The translations under genes and the position numbers were made by a program. The notes under the pieces were generated by a model that was not told the origin of the DNA, searched no databases, and saw only the letters and a list, made by a program, of their open reading frames with translations. Shown here one piece after another: positions 1 through 9,987 of a stretch of DNA of 64,000 nt. Origin of the DNA: Hypoxylon rubiginosum (taxonomy: Eukaryota; Ascomycota; Sordariomycetes; Xylariales; Hypoxylaceae); the NCBI GenBank assembly GCA_902806565.1, contig CADCXA010000003.1:496001-560000 (forward strand), read 5' to 3'. Each line of letters opens with the position of its first letter. Positions within the stretch are counted from its first letter, which is position 1.

Positions 1-829
1 AGATGAACGAGCCGAAATATTTAGGGCCATGCCAGGCATGTCGTCCATGTTACCCATCGGAGGAGATGCAGTCTGGGGAAACTTGACGTGGGCGCCAGAC
101 GACCAACCTGACCAGAAAAAGTCGTTTGGCTCGTTCTTAAACTTCCGTCGCGGCGCTAACTGGACTACGCCGGATAAGAATTTCACTGTCAGCAACGCGA
201 TGCAGTACATGATGGAGACAACAGACGACTGGTATCGAGATCAGATCCAGAAGAGCTACTCTCAAGGGGTAGCTCGCACATCTGTCGAGGTGGAGGCGAA
301 CGAACTAGATCATCGCAAGTGGGTTAATCCGTTGGAAACGAGACTACCTTTGGCACCGAACTTGAAGATATATTGCTTTTACGGCGTAGGAAAGCCAACT
401 GAGCGGGCATACTACTACCGCACTCCCGAGTTTCCGGGATTTACTAATCTTAATGTTACTATCGACACGGGGCTAACGGTGGACGAGATTGACCACGGCG
501 TCATCATGGGTGAGGGCGATGGCACCGTCAATCTTCTGAGCACCGGGTACATGTGCTCTAAAGGTTGGCACATGAAGCGGTACAATCCAGCTGGCGTCCA
601 GATCACGGTCGTCGAGATGCCTCATGAACCCGAGAGGTTTAATCCTCGCGGTGGACCCAACACGGCGGACCACGTGGACATCCTAGGGCGACAGAACCTT
701 AACGAGCTTGTCCTTCGCGTTGTAGCCGGCAAAGGCTACATGATCGAGGACAATATCATCAGTAATATTCGCGAATATGCGGATAAAGTCAAGGTTTACG
801 AAGAAGAGGAAACGAATGACGAGAGCTAG
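1..829 (+). CDS. LRO1: Phospholipid:diacylglycerol acyltransferase (PDAT), C-terminal part
   Basis: Only the last 275 residues are visible; the frame is already open at base 2 and the start lies left of the window. The family moves an acyl chain from the sn-2 position of a phospholipid to diacylglycerol, making triacylglycerol in the ER or on lipid droplets. It belongs to the LCAT-like alpha/beta hydrolases. Two of the three catalytic residues can be placed: the Asp in the GEGDGTV motif (codon 518-520) and the His in ADHVDILG (codon 671-673). The nucleophilic Ser motif should be upstream and cannot be checked. The stretch YCFYGVGKPTERAYYYR and the closing NELVLRVVAGKG are typical of fungal Lro1. 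No intron is seen in this part, and the stop is TAG at 827-829. Identification is firm; the only open question is the missing N-terminal half. Confidence 0.93.
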   Translation, partial: DERAEIFRAMPGMSSMLPIGGDAVWGNLTWAPDDQPDQKKSFGSFLNFRRGANWTTPDKNFTVSNAMQYMMETTDDWYRDQIQKSYSQGVARTSVEVEANELDHRKWVNPLETRLPLAPNLKIYCFYGVGKPTERAYYYRTPEFPGFTNLNVTIDTGLTVDEIDHGVIMGEGDGTVNLLSTGYMCSKGWHMKRYNPAGVQITVVEMPHEPERFNPRGGPNTADHVDILGRQNLNELVLRVVAGKGYMIEDNIISNIREYADKVKVYEEEETNDES

Positions 830-1493
830 GGAATAGGCATATACGGATAAACGAACAATGATTGTCATAGACGGTGACTGACGAATTGGAACTTGTATGC
901 ATATACAACGGCTTGTATTTTATTGGGGCGATATGTTACTCCGTGCACTTGGGGACTGGTTTGGGCGGACTTTGGCGGCTGTAATACCCCTATTGGCATG
1001 GCAGCATGGCATATATACATAGATAGATCTAGATATGTAGGCGATCATCACGAGTGTCAAGATACACTCCGAGGTAGATCCTCGATACTATCCAACTTAC
1101 CCCTTTTCATGCTACAGAATAATAGTATTGGCAGTAAGACTTGTCCGCAATTTTCAGTGCATGCCTACATAGGAAGTTTACTATATTATAATCTTATCGC
1201 ATCGTATTCCTCTGTTTAAATTTGCCGAATTTAGTTGTAAAACCGAAGATTAAATACTTGGGCGGGTTGATTCATGATGGGAGCGTAGGACAATTGACGC
1301 ACGGACCAAGTCGGAGGAACAAGCGGCAGACAAGCTCAAAGTTGATATTTTGAGACTTCTCCCTACCACCTCCAGTTTGTTCAAAATCACAATCACGAAG
1401 TGACCAAATAAATCCAATCGGCAAAGCGAGTTATGAAATTCGACATTCTAAACTATAATAGCCCATCTCATTCTTGATTAGCGATCCTCAGTC
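830..1493. other. Intergenic, LRO1 3' side / TAN1 promoter side
   Basis: No gene is supported. A 108-codon open frame at 893-1219 has no family resemblance and a low-complexity composition. The last 200 bases before the TAN1 ATG are the likely promoter and 5' leader, but no site can be called. Confidence 0.6.
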
Positions 1494-2718
1494 ATGGATT
1501 CTTCTACCAAGAGAAAGCACCCTCCTACTAACGGGTCCAACGATCGCCACATCAAGAAAAGCAGAGTAGGCCTACTAGTTCCAGTTCATTATCCTTATTT
1601 TCATTTCTCACCTCACGCAGGGCGGAAACGCTGGTAGGTGGACGACACCTCATCACAAGGCCAAGCTTGAGGCTCTTGGAAGCAAGGGCCTAGAAGTGGG
1701 AGACATGGGGATCTGGACCACCTGTGTGAAAGGCAAAGAGCGACAAGCCCTTGAAGAGCTAGAGAATATCTGTAAAGAGGTAAATTTCCCCAATTGTCTA
1801 AGTAGAACTGTTCTATGATGCTCAGAAACCACGCAGTACGCCGAGAAGCTCTACGGCATTGAGCGGGAGGGCTCCGCAGGTCCGGACGATGAGGATGGCG
1901 ACATCGAGTCGGCCATCAAGAAGGAAGTTGAGAGCATGAGACCCACGTCCAAACCAAAAAATGCGACCTTCCAGCCCATGCGCATGGAACTCGACTGCTT
2001 GCTATTCATGAGGACGAAACCGCCTATTGATCCCGTGAAGCTGGTGCGAGAGATCTGCAGGGACGCCAGGGGGATTACCGACAAGCAGCAGAGGAAGTCG
2101 AGATTCATTAACCGGTTTACGCCGGTCACGCTGAGCACGAAGTCCAACGAGACCGGCGTGGAAGAGGTCGCTCGGAAGGTCTTGAGCGAACACTTTCAGC
2201 TCGCTGGGGACGAAGATAAGCAGCCGACGGCTCCTGAATCCGACGCATGCTCGGTACGTAATTATCCTTTCTTAGCAACCAATTGAACGAAGGGTGCTGC
2301 TCGTCTTTACTATTCATATTATCATGGGAGGCAATTAACTTGAGTCAACAGTACGCCATCCGCCCTACCTTCCGAGCGCACAACACCCTCAAGCGCGACG
2401 ACGTGATCAAGAAGGTCGCCTCCCTCATAGCGCCGCGCCACAAGGTCAACCTCACATCGCCCGACAAGGTCATCCTCATAGACATCTTCCAGGTATGTGC
2501 TTCCTTCCCCTCCCCCAGTAAACCCGTCGAGGATGATTCAGCTGAGCTAAGAACCGGGTTAGACGTTTTGCGGCATGAGCGTCGTGGACGGGGAGTGGGA
2601 GGCTCTGAAGCGGTATAATCTCCACGAGATCTACCTATCGGCGCTGAAGGGTCCAAAGGAGCCCGAGGAGAAGCCGAAGGGAGAGACGGCGCAGCTAGAA
2701 GATAAGTCGGAAGACTGA
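1494..2718 (+). CDS. TAN1: THUMP-domain tRNA acetylation factor Tan1
   Basis: Five exons: 1494-1565, 1621-1779, 1837-2253, 2352-2492 and 2563-2718. All junctions are phase 0 and GT..AG, giving a 314-residue protein. Tan1 binds tRNA through its THUMP domain and helps the acetyltransferase Kre33/NAT10 make N4-acetylcytidine at position 12 of tRNA-Ser and tRNA-Leu. The N-terminus is short and basic (KRKHPP..HIKKSR), like a nuclear signal. The sequence MGIWTTCVKGKERQALEEL starts the conserved region. The THUMP domain covers roughly residues 150-290, with the core motifs RFINRFTPVT, AIRPTFRAHN and FCGMSVVDG. The tail is acidic and Lys/Glu-rich. The start has an A at -3 region context GTCATGG and no upstream in-frame extension looks coding. 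Length fits the family. The gene follows LRO1 on the same strand with a 660-base gap, so it is a separate transcription unit. Confidence 0.9.
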
Positions 2719-3556
2719 GCTTGTCATCTCCAGGTGTGCTGTTGACGGTTAGGACGGAGGGACTGGTCACTGCGTCGATATAGTTACAGCTATTCTATAT
2801 TCCATTAGGGGTCGACCTTGTAGCTCTCAGTAGCGGGGGCTTATCAAGAGCTGAATCCTTACGACCGTAGGAAGTGTATCCGAACATGAGAGTACCCTAC
2901 CGTTGCTAGTTGTACGCGAAGTAGCATCGATAGAAAATTCACGGCATGCTTTAATATCACCGGGGAATTCTCTTCACACTCTCATTCCTAAATTTCGTCT
3001 GTGATTAATCTAAAAGAAGATAGTATTCTAGGGTGTGTAACCTGCATTGGTAATTACTAACTGAAATAGGGGTCTCCCACAGTTCCCTATCCCAGATACG
3101 AAAAGTTCTAGAACAACATCACAAGTACTATCTCGTCGTTATCTATTTAGTTCAAAGCTACGCGGTCCATGCCGTACTAGACAGATGGCTTCATAGATCC
3201 CATGCAGGTATGTATGTCACCATTTTCTTGTACCTATTCTCCAGGTGTAAATTAGGGTGAATATAAAATGAAGGCGTACAGAGTAACATTGTGTCAGTGC
3301 AAGCAACTTTTAGAACTAGAAGCACTTGCGGTAAAAGGAGCTATTAGCTACGTAGGTAGGTAGGTATTTTAGGTAGAAGGGTGTAGCACGGGGTGGGATA
3401 CGTGGCCAACACACTGGTGTTTTCGCTGACCACGGCTTGAATTTTAGCAGCTAGGTGCGCCCTGTAGTATCAGCAGTAGCACGCTCGCAGTCGCCTAGCT
3501 GGCGCATCCTCAGGTAGTGAGTGACGCCTGGGCTGAGCGTTTCCTTATTGGCGGGA

Positions 3557-3580
3557 GGGGGGGGGGGGGGGGGGGGGGGG
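3557..3580 (+). repeat. Poly-G tract (G24)
   Basis: A run of 24 G, preceded by GGGA, stands 90 bases left of the palindrome. Exact length in the source DNA is uncertain because such tracts slip during sequencing. Confidence 0.95.
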
Positions 3581-3666
3581 TCTGGCCATCCGCCCAGCAA
3601 CGAGCCGCCGCGCACGCGCCAACCAAACCAAAGGCATATAGTCCATAGCAACAGAGCACTTTCCAT

Positions 3667-3747
3667 CGGCCGGGTACGTCCCGGATAACCACTTGGCCAT
3701 CTGAGCAGGCTCGGTGGCCCACTGGTTACAACGCGAGTACCCGGCCG
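3667..3747. repeat. 81-bp imperfect palindrome with opposed tRNA-like A-box motifs
   Basis: The outer arms CGGCCGGGTAC (3667-3677) and GTACCCGGCCG (3737-3747) are perfect 11-bp inverted repeats. Inside them AACCACTTGGCCA (3688-3700) mirrors TGGCCCACTGGTT (3715-3727) with two mismatches. Each inner arm, read outward, matches the Pol III A-box shape TGGCNNANTGG. A C12 tract follows at 3749-3760. A functional tRNA cannot be folded from either strand. Confidence 0.8.
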
Positions 3748-3762
3748 TCCCCCCCCCCCCGT

Positions 3763-3788
3763 AAAATCCTTTCAAGTGTTAGGATTTT
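3763..3788. repeat. Short hairpin
   Basis: AAAATCCT (3763-3770) and AGGATTTT (3781-3788) are perfect 8-bp inverted repeats around a 10-base loop. The hairpin sits between the palindrome and the 15-bp hairpin. Confidence 0.7.
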
Positions 3789-3792
3789 CGTA

Positions 3793-3829
3793 AGCCAGGT
3801 TCGAGCCCCCCGGAGGCTCGAACCTGGCT
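3793..3829. repeat. Perfect 15-bp hairpin containing two opposed B-box motifs
   Basis: AGCCAGGTTCGAGCC (3793-3807) and GGCTCGAACCTGGCT (3815-3829) are exact inverted repeats with a 7-base loop. GGTTCGAGCC on each strand matches the Pol III B-box consensus GGTTCGANNCC. A T8 run follows at about 3842. On the plus strand the order A-box (3715), B-box (3798), T run is that of a Pol III gene. Confidence 0.8.
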
Positions 3830-4520
3830 GAGCTTTTGCAATTTTTTTTACTCGTTTCTTTTTTTAATGTCAGTATTTTTTTTCTCTCTCGACCAGTCAA
3901 TGCTTCTATCTTTTTTTTATTTCTTTTTTTTTACTTTCTCTCCCCTTTCTCGCTCCTAGCCGTCACCTATATTTCATGTATGGTCATCTCTCACCAAAGG
4001 TAGTAAATTCGATCCATCTACTCCTTAGAATTCTTGCACTATATATTTATCATGACTGTTTCCCTCAACCTTCACGTGCCCTAGCACTTGGTAGGTTTCG
4101 ACTTTACTGCCTAGCTTCATTCACTTGCATAAGGGGCAGAGCACTTTATAGTCAGTGTCACTAGAGGCTAGTATAGCTACTAGGTCTAGGCTATTGTAGA
4201 ATATGTAGACGAGTTGTATGGAGATAAATATTAACTACATGGTGTGTTAAAAGAGTCAGTAATGTGGAAGATGTAAGTACTCATTGACTATGTGTCCTTT
4301 CATATGCTGAATTTAATAGTTTGACGCTGCACAATCAAAACGTAGAGAGTCACATAAAGCATTGTAATAAAATGTATTGTAAAATGTATTGACAGTTGGC
4401 TTAGAATACAGCGTTAATTACGGGAAATAGGTAGTAAAATCAGACAGCAAGCTTAGGTTGGCTTTTTCTTTTTCAAAATCTCAACTACAAGGACTCGAAT
4501 AGGGGGGAATTCCTATGAAA

Positions 4521-5120
4521 TTACTCGATTTCTTGTCCTCCCCAAAGAGGACAATCCAAACATAATGCCTCCAGTCTCCTTAGTGGTGTCCTCGCCGTCT
4601 CCGGTACTGCTATAGACTTAGGCTCACCAACTTCCGAGTCCGATGAAGACTCATCTGGTTCCCCATAGTTCACGATGGAGCTCGCGCCCTCGACGTCCCG
4701 GCCAAGTATATCATTTACGTTGAACGGGGTCTTGCAGAGCAATAAAACCTTCCCTGATTCATAGGTAGTGAAGTAATCCTTAAGAAACTGAAGGAAGCGC
4801 TCAACATAGTCGTGCGTCTCTTCGCAGTAGGCTGCTTCGAGTCCCGCAACGATGCACACACGCTGCTTTAACTCGTACAGAAGCTGGCAGTCTGATGGTT
4901 TGCAGGCGATTAAAAAGTGTTCGAGTATTGTGAACATATCATCGGTGGAGAGTGTAGGGAAAAACCGGCGCCAGGGCAGCCAGGCAGGTAAGGTGACGGA
5001 ACTTATCTGCTCGTAGAAAGATATCAAAATGGACCTTAACTGCTGCTCCGGTGATAACATATAGGATACTCCAGTACTTTGTGGTAGCTCCGGAGGCACG
5101 ACGAAGAGAACAGGCTTCAC
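4521..5120 (-). CDS. Hypothetical protein, 199 residues, unrecognised
   Basis: I do not recognise this protein. The frame is intron-free, starts at an ATG at 5120 and ends with TAG... CDS end at 4521. Visible features are a hydrophobic start (MKPVLFVVPPEL), a mixed helical middle with aromatic residues (TLPAWLPWRRFFP, EHFLIACKP), and an acidic Ser-rich segment (DESSSDSEVGEP) near the C-terminus. There are no membrane spans or cofactor motifs. A splice acceptor-like TAG directly precedes the ATG, so the true N-terminus could lie in an upstream exon that I could not place. It may be an orphan gene, the last exon of a degraded gene, or chance. Its length and composition are more gene-like than the other unassigned frames here. 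Confidence 0.35.
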   Translation of the reverse strand: MKPVLFVVPPELPQSTGVSYMLSPEQQLRSILISFYEQISSVTLPAWLPWRRFFPTLSTDDMFTILEHFLIACKPSDCQLLYELKQRVCIVAGLEAAYCEETHDYVERFLQFLKDYFTTYESGKVLLLCKTPFNVNDILGRDVEGASSIVNYGEPDESSSDSEVGEPKSIAVPETARTPLRRLEALCLDCPLWGGQEIE

Positions 5121-6429
5121 ATCTAGCCAAAACTCTCGATATGTAATGAACGATCGTCCCCCGGTGGGACATGTTGTGGTAGACCATTCTAAATGTTTCC
5201 ACTGTAGCGAATGTCAGTACCTAATTCCATTATTTTGGAGAAAACTTTTTCGGTATAATTTACGTAGTAATTGACAACATCTATGCCCACTCGGTAAACA
5301 GCCTTGAATACGTGTCCAGCTTTGACTTCCGTTGTATTAGCTGCTAAGAAATGCGGGCTTGACCTCTGCTACCTAGGTAGTTAGAGATGGGTCTACGTGT
5401 TTTGATGTGCCATAGTGGTATCCAAAGTGCTAAGCTTATACCACTACAGAGTCACGAAAGACATGTGTGACCTCTGCCTGGAATCTGGACCACCATCGTT
5501 ACAGGAGGATCACAGTCATGTAATTCTCTACATTCCCTATGGTATACGGTAAGTAATTTACTGTATCTTTATATTTCTAGGTTAATCATCTTCTCTATCT
5601 TCCTATAGAGCGTTGCAAGTGAGGTTTCATACGGGTCAGGTAAGCCGTACATTGTTAGGCAGCAAGCCGAGTTTAAGGAAACCTCGGGGAACTAGACCAG
5701 CGAAAACATGGATTTCCTCGTCTTGGACTACTTATATATGTATATCACAACGCTGCCTTCGGCTGATATAAGAACAGAGGTAGCCAATCAGGTTTGAAGG
5801 AGGGTTCCAGTCTTCAGAGTTGTAACCTTTAACAGATATTAAGACCACGATTGGCCAATTGCGGTTAAAGTGGTTCAATATCTAAGTGGCTGAAAAATTG
5901 GAGAAAGAGGAAGAGATGCAAGATGCGGGGCTGCGGGGAAAGGGGGTGGTGTTACGGTGTGGCTGGCAGTAAGACATCAGGCAAGGTGAGCCGATTTTAA
6001 TTGGGTAACTTCTCAGGGGCTCACCTAAACGGAATCCGCGGGCTATGCAAAGAACAAGGGCTAGCCAAGGAACCAAGGAACCAGGGAACCAGGGGACACG
6101 CAAAAACCCCCACTCTGAATCTGAAAAGTCCCACCGCTTCTTCTAAAAATCTAAGCTCTTCCACTGAAAGCTCGATAGGAGTAGCCTACAAGTGAATTGG
6201 ATTCTCAATTAAATTCCCAATTGACCTCTCAATTGACCTCTCACCGACCCTTTTTCTTACCGAGTCTACATCTTGTTGATATTCCTGCTCTTCGAAAACA
6301 AAAATACTACCAGGACTTCTCTAGAGTAATTTCAAATGGCTGCGTGAAAGAGCAGTCGAGAATCCTAGAATAAATCCAGTTCACGCACGCCCTGCTACCA
6401 CTATTTCCCGAAAACTGAATAACGATACA
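5121..6429. other. Intergenic, desaturase upstream region
   Basis: No gene is supported. Two local repeats are visible: imperfect 8-mers of the type AAGGAACC at 6067-6096, and a 12-bp direct repeat CAATTGACCTCT at 6218-6229 and 6230-6241, about 190 bases before the desaturase ATG. A CTACCTAGGTAG palindrome lies near 5361-5373; this motif type recurs through the window's intergenic DNA. Confidence 0.5.
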
Positions 6430-8179
6430 ATGGGTGGAAAGACGTACCCGGTACTGTCGAGGAGGCAGATCGAGGGTTTCATTGCCGAGGGACGGAGTAT
6501 TTTCATTATCAACCAATATGTGATCAAGGCGGACCCTTGGCTCAAGTACCATCCAGGTGGTGAGAAGTCCATCTTACACATGGTTGGTCGAGACGCCACC
6601 GACGAAGTCACCGCGTTCGTACCACCCTATCCCATATATCGTTATGCTATAACTCTAACGCACCATCCATTTTACCAGTCTCCATTCCCTCGAAGCACAG
6701 CAACAGATGACTCGCTATCGCATTGGGAGAATTGAAGGAAGATGGTCCAACTTTATCCCACCGATCCAAGGCGGCAAGTTCAGGCCGTTGCTGGATAACG
6801 AGGATCCTAACAACGATAGCGGAGAATGCGACCCTTATTCTACAGAGACCTCGAGCGCCCTAAGCTCCCGTGACCCCTCGCCGGTCTTTGACAGTGCTGA
6901 GCCAACCATACGAAACCGGCGTGCTGCTGACGGAGTACTCCCCAGTGCCGTATCTACATCATCCGTGTCTTCCGTCGAACCTGATGACGACGGTATGTCT
7001 TACCTCGATACCATCACTAAGGAGAAGACATCCTTGGATCTGGAAAAGTATCCCTCTCTGGACTTTGGCACCCAGGACGCCATCGTGACCAAATACCGTG
7101 ATCTTGGTCGGCGGATCGAGGCCGCAGGTCTCTACCGCTGCAATTATTGGGCGTATGCTATTGAAGCCACTCGGTATTCCCTCCTCTTCGGACTCGCCTT
7201 CCTCTTCCTTCACTGGGGCTGGTACGTCACAAGTGCGGTGTTCCTCGGTGCAGTCTGGCACCAGCTGGTCTTCACAGCCCATGATGCCGGCCATATGGGT
7301 ATTACTCATGACTTCCATACGGATTCTGTCATTGGTATTATCATTGCCGATTTTCTGGGGGGTCTGTCCATAGGCTGGTGGAAGCACAACCACAACGTAC
7401 ACCACATCGTCACAAATGCACCCGAGCATGATCCCGACATCGAGCACATGCCGTTCTTAGCCGTGTCTCATCGATTTTTCCAGAACATGCGTTCCACTTA
7501 TTACGATCGTGTCATGGAGTACGATGCCGTGGCGAAAATGACACTTAAGGTCCAGCCTTATACGTACTACATCCTATTGCTTTTCGGACGCCTGAATCTC
7601 TACCGACTATCTTGGGAGTACCTGATCATGGGTAAGGGCCCTCGCAAGGGCACCGCATGGTGGCACAGGTGGCTCGAGCTAGCCGGTCACGTCTTCTTCT
7701 GGAGCTGGTACGGCTATGGTGTCCTTTATAAGTCGATTCCCACCGGCGGGGATCGGTTCTTGTTCTTTCTAATCAGCCACATGGTTCCCATGCCTGTCCA
7801 TGCGCAGATCTGCCTTTCTCATTTTGCCATGAGCACGTCTGATCTCGGACCCCACGAATCATTTCCCCAGAAGATGCTCCGAACCACCATGGATATCGAC
7901 TGTCCCCAATGGCTAGATTTCTTCCACGGCGGTCTGCAGTTTCAGGCCATACATCACCTATTTCCCCGAATCCCACGTCACAATCTCCGCCGCACGCAGA
8001 AGCTGGTGCAGGAGTTTTGCAACGAAGTTGGCATTCCGTATGCACTGTACGGTTTCGTAGATGGTAATAAGCAAGTTGTTGGCACGCTAGCCGAAGTATC
8101 GAGGCAAGCAGCTATTCTCGCCAAGTGTCAGAAAGTTATAGCTAAGAGTGATGACCCTATCCATGGGCATCATCACTAA
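6430..8179 (+). CDS. Cytochrome b5-fusion fatty acid desaturase, probable delta-8 sphingolipid desaturase
   Basis: Two exons, 6430-6618 and, best fitting the frame, 6701-8179, give about 555 residues. The N-terminal cytochrome b5 domain carries the heme-binding HPGG motif (KYHPGGEKSI). The desaturase domain has three His boxes for the di-iron centre: HDAGH, HNHNVHH and QAIHH (in FQAIHHLFPRIPRHN), the last with the Gln that marks front-end/sphingolipid desaturases. Several membrane spans lie between the boxes. The order b5 domain, RYRIGRIEG linker, then desaturase is that of fungal enzymes introducing the 8(E) double bond into the sphingoid base of glucosylceramide in the ER. A linoleoyl-CoA-type front-end desaturase is the alternative. 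The intron is awkward: an acceptor at 6678 suits the branch site CTCTAAC better but breaks the frame, so 6700 was chosen. Stop is TAA after a His-rich end (GHHH). Confidence 0.88.
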
Positions 8180-9737
8180 CACCTAGTTTTTTGGTATCTC
8201 GTCTATAATGTCTAGCCTCGATGAGCCATGTATATACCTAGGCAGGCAGCGATTCCTACCATTTGGTGGCGAATGTAAGGCGAAGAAAATGGGCTTGGAT
8301 CTGGATAGCATCGGTGTCTGTTAGATGTCACGCCTTACGACCCTCTCAAAACCTAATGCAACCATCTCCATATTTTGCTCGGTCCCTTGGAGGGAAATCC
8401 TCAAACTTTTGGCGACGCACGGTCATATTCGGACCGTCTAACCACTCTGGATGAATGAAGAACTGATAAACCTCGGGCTTCAGGACGAAAGCCCTCGTAG
8501 CGAGCCAATGCTATGGCGATCAGGAGCAGGGAAACCCAAGTCCAGCGTCAGAGCTTAGATCTGCATGCTTACCGAATATCTCGTTGGAACTGAATGCGGT
8601 GGACCACTCCAACACCTTGGCCTAGGCTTCAGGGTTGCTGTCAGGATCGGGTTTTTACTGACCACGTTGGTGCCCTACCGGGCGAGAGGACGAATTCCCG
8701 GGCTCGCCCATCTATACGCTGCCTCGTTACAGGATTCCTTCGGCAGTTTTTCACGGGCATTAAATTAATCCTGTGGTCAATGCTGGTTGTTCGTCCCCTT
8801 CTCAACATAAGCCATCTATAGTCAGCTCGAGCGAGGAAGAAACCATTAGTGGCTCGTCTCAACAGGCTCTTCCCTAACTTGGATACATCGTACCCTCGGT
8901 CAGGTATGAGCTCCTCATAGTAGAAGGGTGTCGACCCAAGGTGGCGTACAGCCAACAGAAAAGCAAAAGGCCGCACCACTCCCACCTACTTCAACCTACC
9001 TAGGTACATAGCGAGCTAGAACATACCTAATTAATACCCGAAGTAGATACGTGGCCGCTTTGCCGTTTTGCATGAATGCAAGGCTTTGGCCCAGCAGAAT
9101 GGATAGTTTCGATCCGCACCATCTATAGGAGTGAAAAGGAGGGTAGGAAGCCAACTTATATTTCTTCACCGAGCAACAGGTAGGACGTGGGTTCTGACGA
9201 ATCTTCGGTAATCTCTAGCCACTAGTTTTCTAGGCATCTGAGACAAGATTGGTAGAGGTGACTCGGACCTTGTTCTACGTAATACTATGTGCCTCTTATT
9301 GCTCGCTACCCTTGTACGTATCCTGGCACATTCTGCTGCAGCTCCCCTTGCGTGGCGTCCCCCCCTAGAACGCTTCCGCTACTGCTTACGGAGATAAGGC
9401 TTGTTCACGTGGGCAAGTCATAATATCTTCAGCAACGGAGGGGGAAGAAAAAAAAGCAATCACAGCCTAACCCTGGCGCGTGGCTGAGATTCGCTTTGTT
9501 TGTAAAGCCGATGTATTCCTCGTGCGAAGTGGAGGTTATATACATATATATATCAGTCGCGTCTTGTCGTTTTGAGCGTATGCTGCATCCATCTCCTTCG
9601 TGCTCACGTAGGCCCTGCTACTTTTTGTTTTCTTTTCTTTCATTTCGCAAGAACCCCTGACTGTTAGCCGGCCAGTCTCTTCCTGATACCCAGTCTTCTG
9701 TTTCTCCCGCGTCGCCGTCCCTGACCTTGACTGAAAC
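8180..9737. other. Intergenic
   Basis: No gene is supported. The open frames at 8565-8985 overlap on both strands without family resemblance. From about 9500 the sequence becomes pyrimidine-rich, as expected for the leader of the next small gene. Confidence 0.5.
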
Positions 9738-9987
9738 ATGGGCCCGACCAAGATGGACGAGAAGTCAGCCGCGAGGATCGCCAAGTCCCGCGGGAAGAAG
9801 GTAAATCCCACGTAGAAGACGCAAAGCTCCTTTGATACCCGACTTACTCTCGGAGCAGGACGGGTTTGCCAAACGCGCGGATATGGCCGCCCGAAATAAC
9901 AAAGACCAGAAAGGCGAGGGCTCCGATGGGCCTCCTCAGAAGAGCGACTCGGGCGAGAAGAAAAATGACGGTGGCCAGGACAAGTGA
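9738..9987 (+). CDS. Small hydrophilic stress/LEA-like protein, 63 residues
   Basis: Two exons, 9738-9800 (21 codons) and 9859-9987 (43 codons with stop), joined in phase 0. The intron has donor GTAAAT and acceptor GCAG. The product is entirely hydrophilic, rich in Lys, Asp, Gly and Ala, with no hydrophobic core. The conserved-looking core is KMDEKSAARIAKSRGKK followed by DGFAKRADMAARNN, a pattern I associate with small fungal proteins annotated as SMP/seed-maturation-like or LEA-like. That family name is from memory and not certain. The C-terminus is a Gly/Lys/Asp-rich tail. Proteins of this type are usually disordered and stress- or conidiation-associated. No partner gene is adjacent. Its small size makes it easy to miss in automatic annotation, but the frame-preserving intron and ATG context (AAACATGGG) favour a real gene. 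Confidence 0.68.

Larger units (their letters stand above)
2719..4520. other. Intergenic region with a hairpin cluster and a G tract
   Basis: No protein gene is supported; the three overlapping minus-strand frames at 3451-3775 merely read the G tract as Pro runs. The space holds a G24 tract, an 81-bp palindrome, a C12 tract, two hairpins and a long pyrimidine-rich stretch (3840-3960). The remaining sequence (2719-3500 and 3970-4520) shows nothing recognisable. Confidence 0.6.

Noticed and set aside
893..1219. 108-codon plus-strand frame after LRO1
   Set aside because: No homology signal, unusual composition, and it occupies the LRO1 3' region.
3451..3775. Three overlapping minus-strand frames with poly-Pro runs
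   Set aside because: They only translate the G24 tract in three frames and have no conserved sequence.
3701..3845. A tRNA gene read from the A-box/B-box motifs
   Set aside because: No acceptor stem, no clover-leaf T stem and no anticodon arm can be folded on either strand; the B-box sits inside a 15-bp hairpin.
6959..7447. 162-codon minus-strand frame
   Set aside because: Lies wholly antisense to conserved desaturase sequence including two His boxes.
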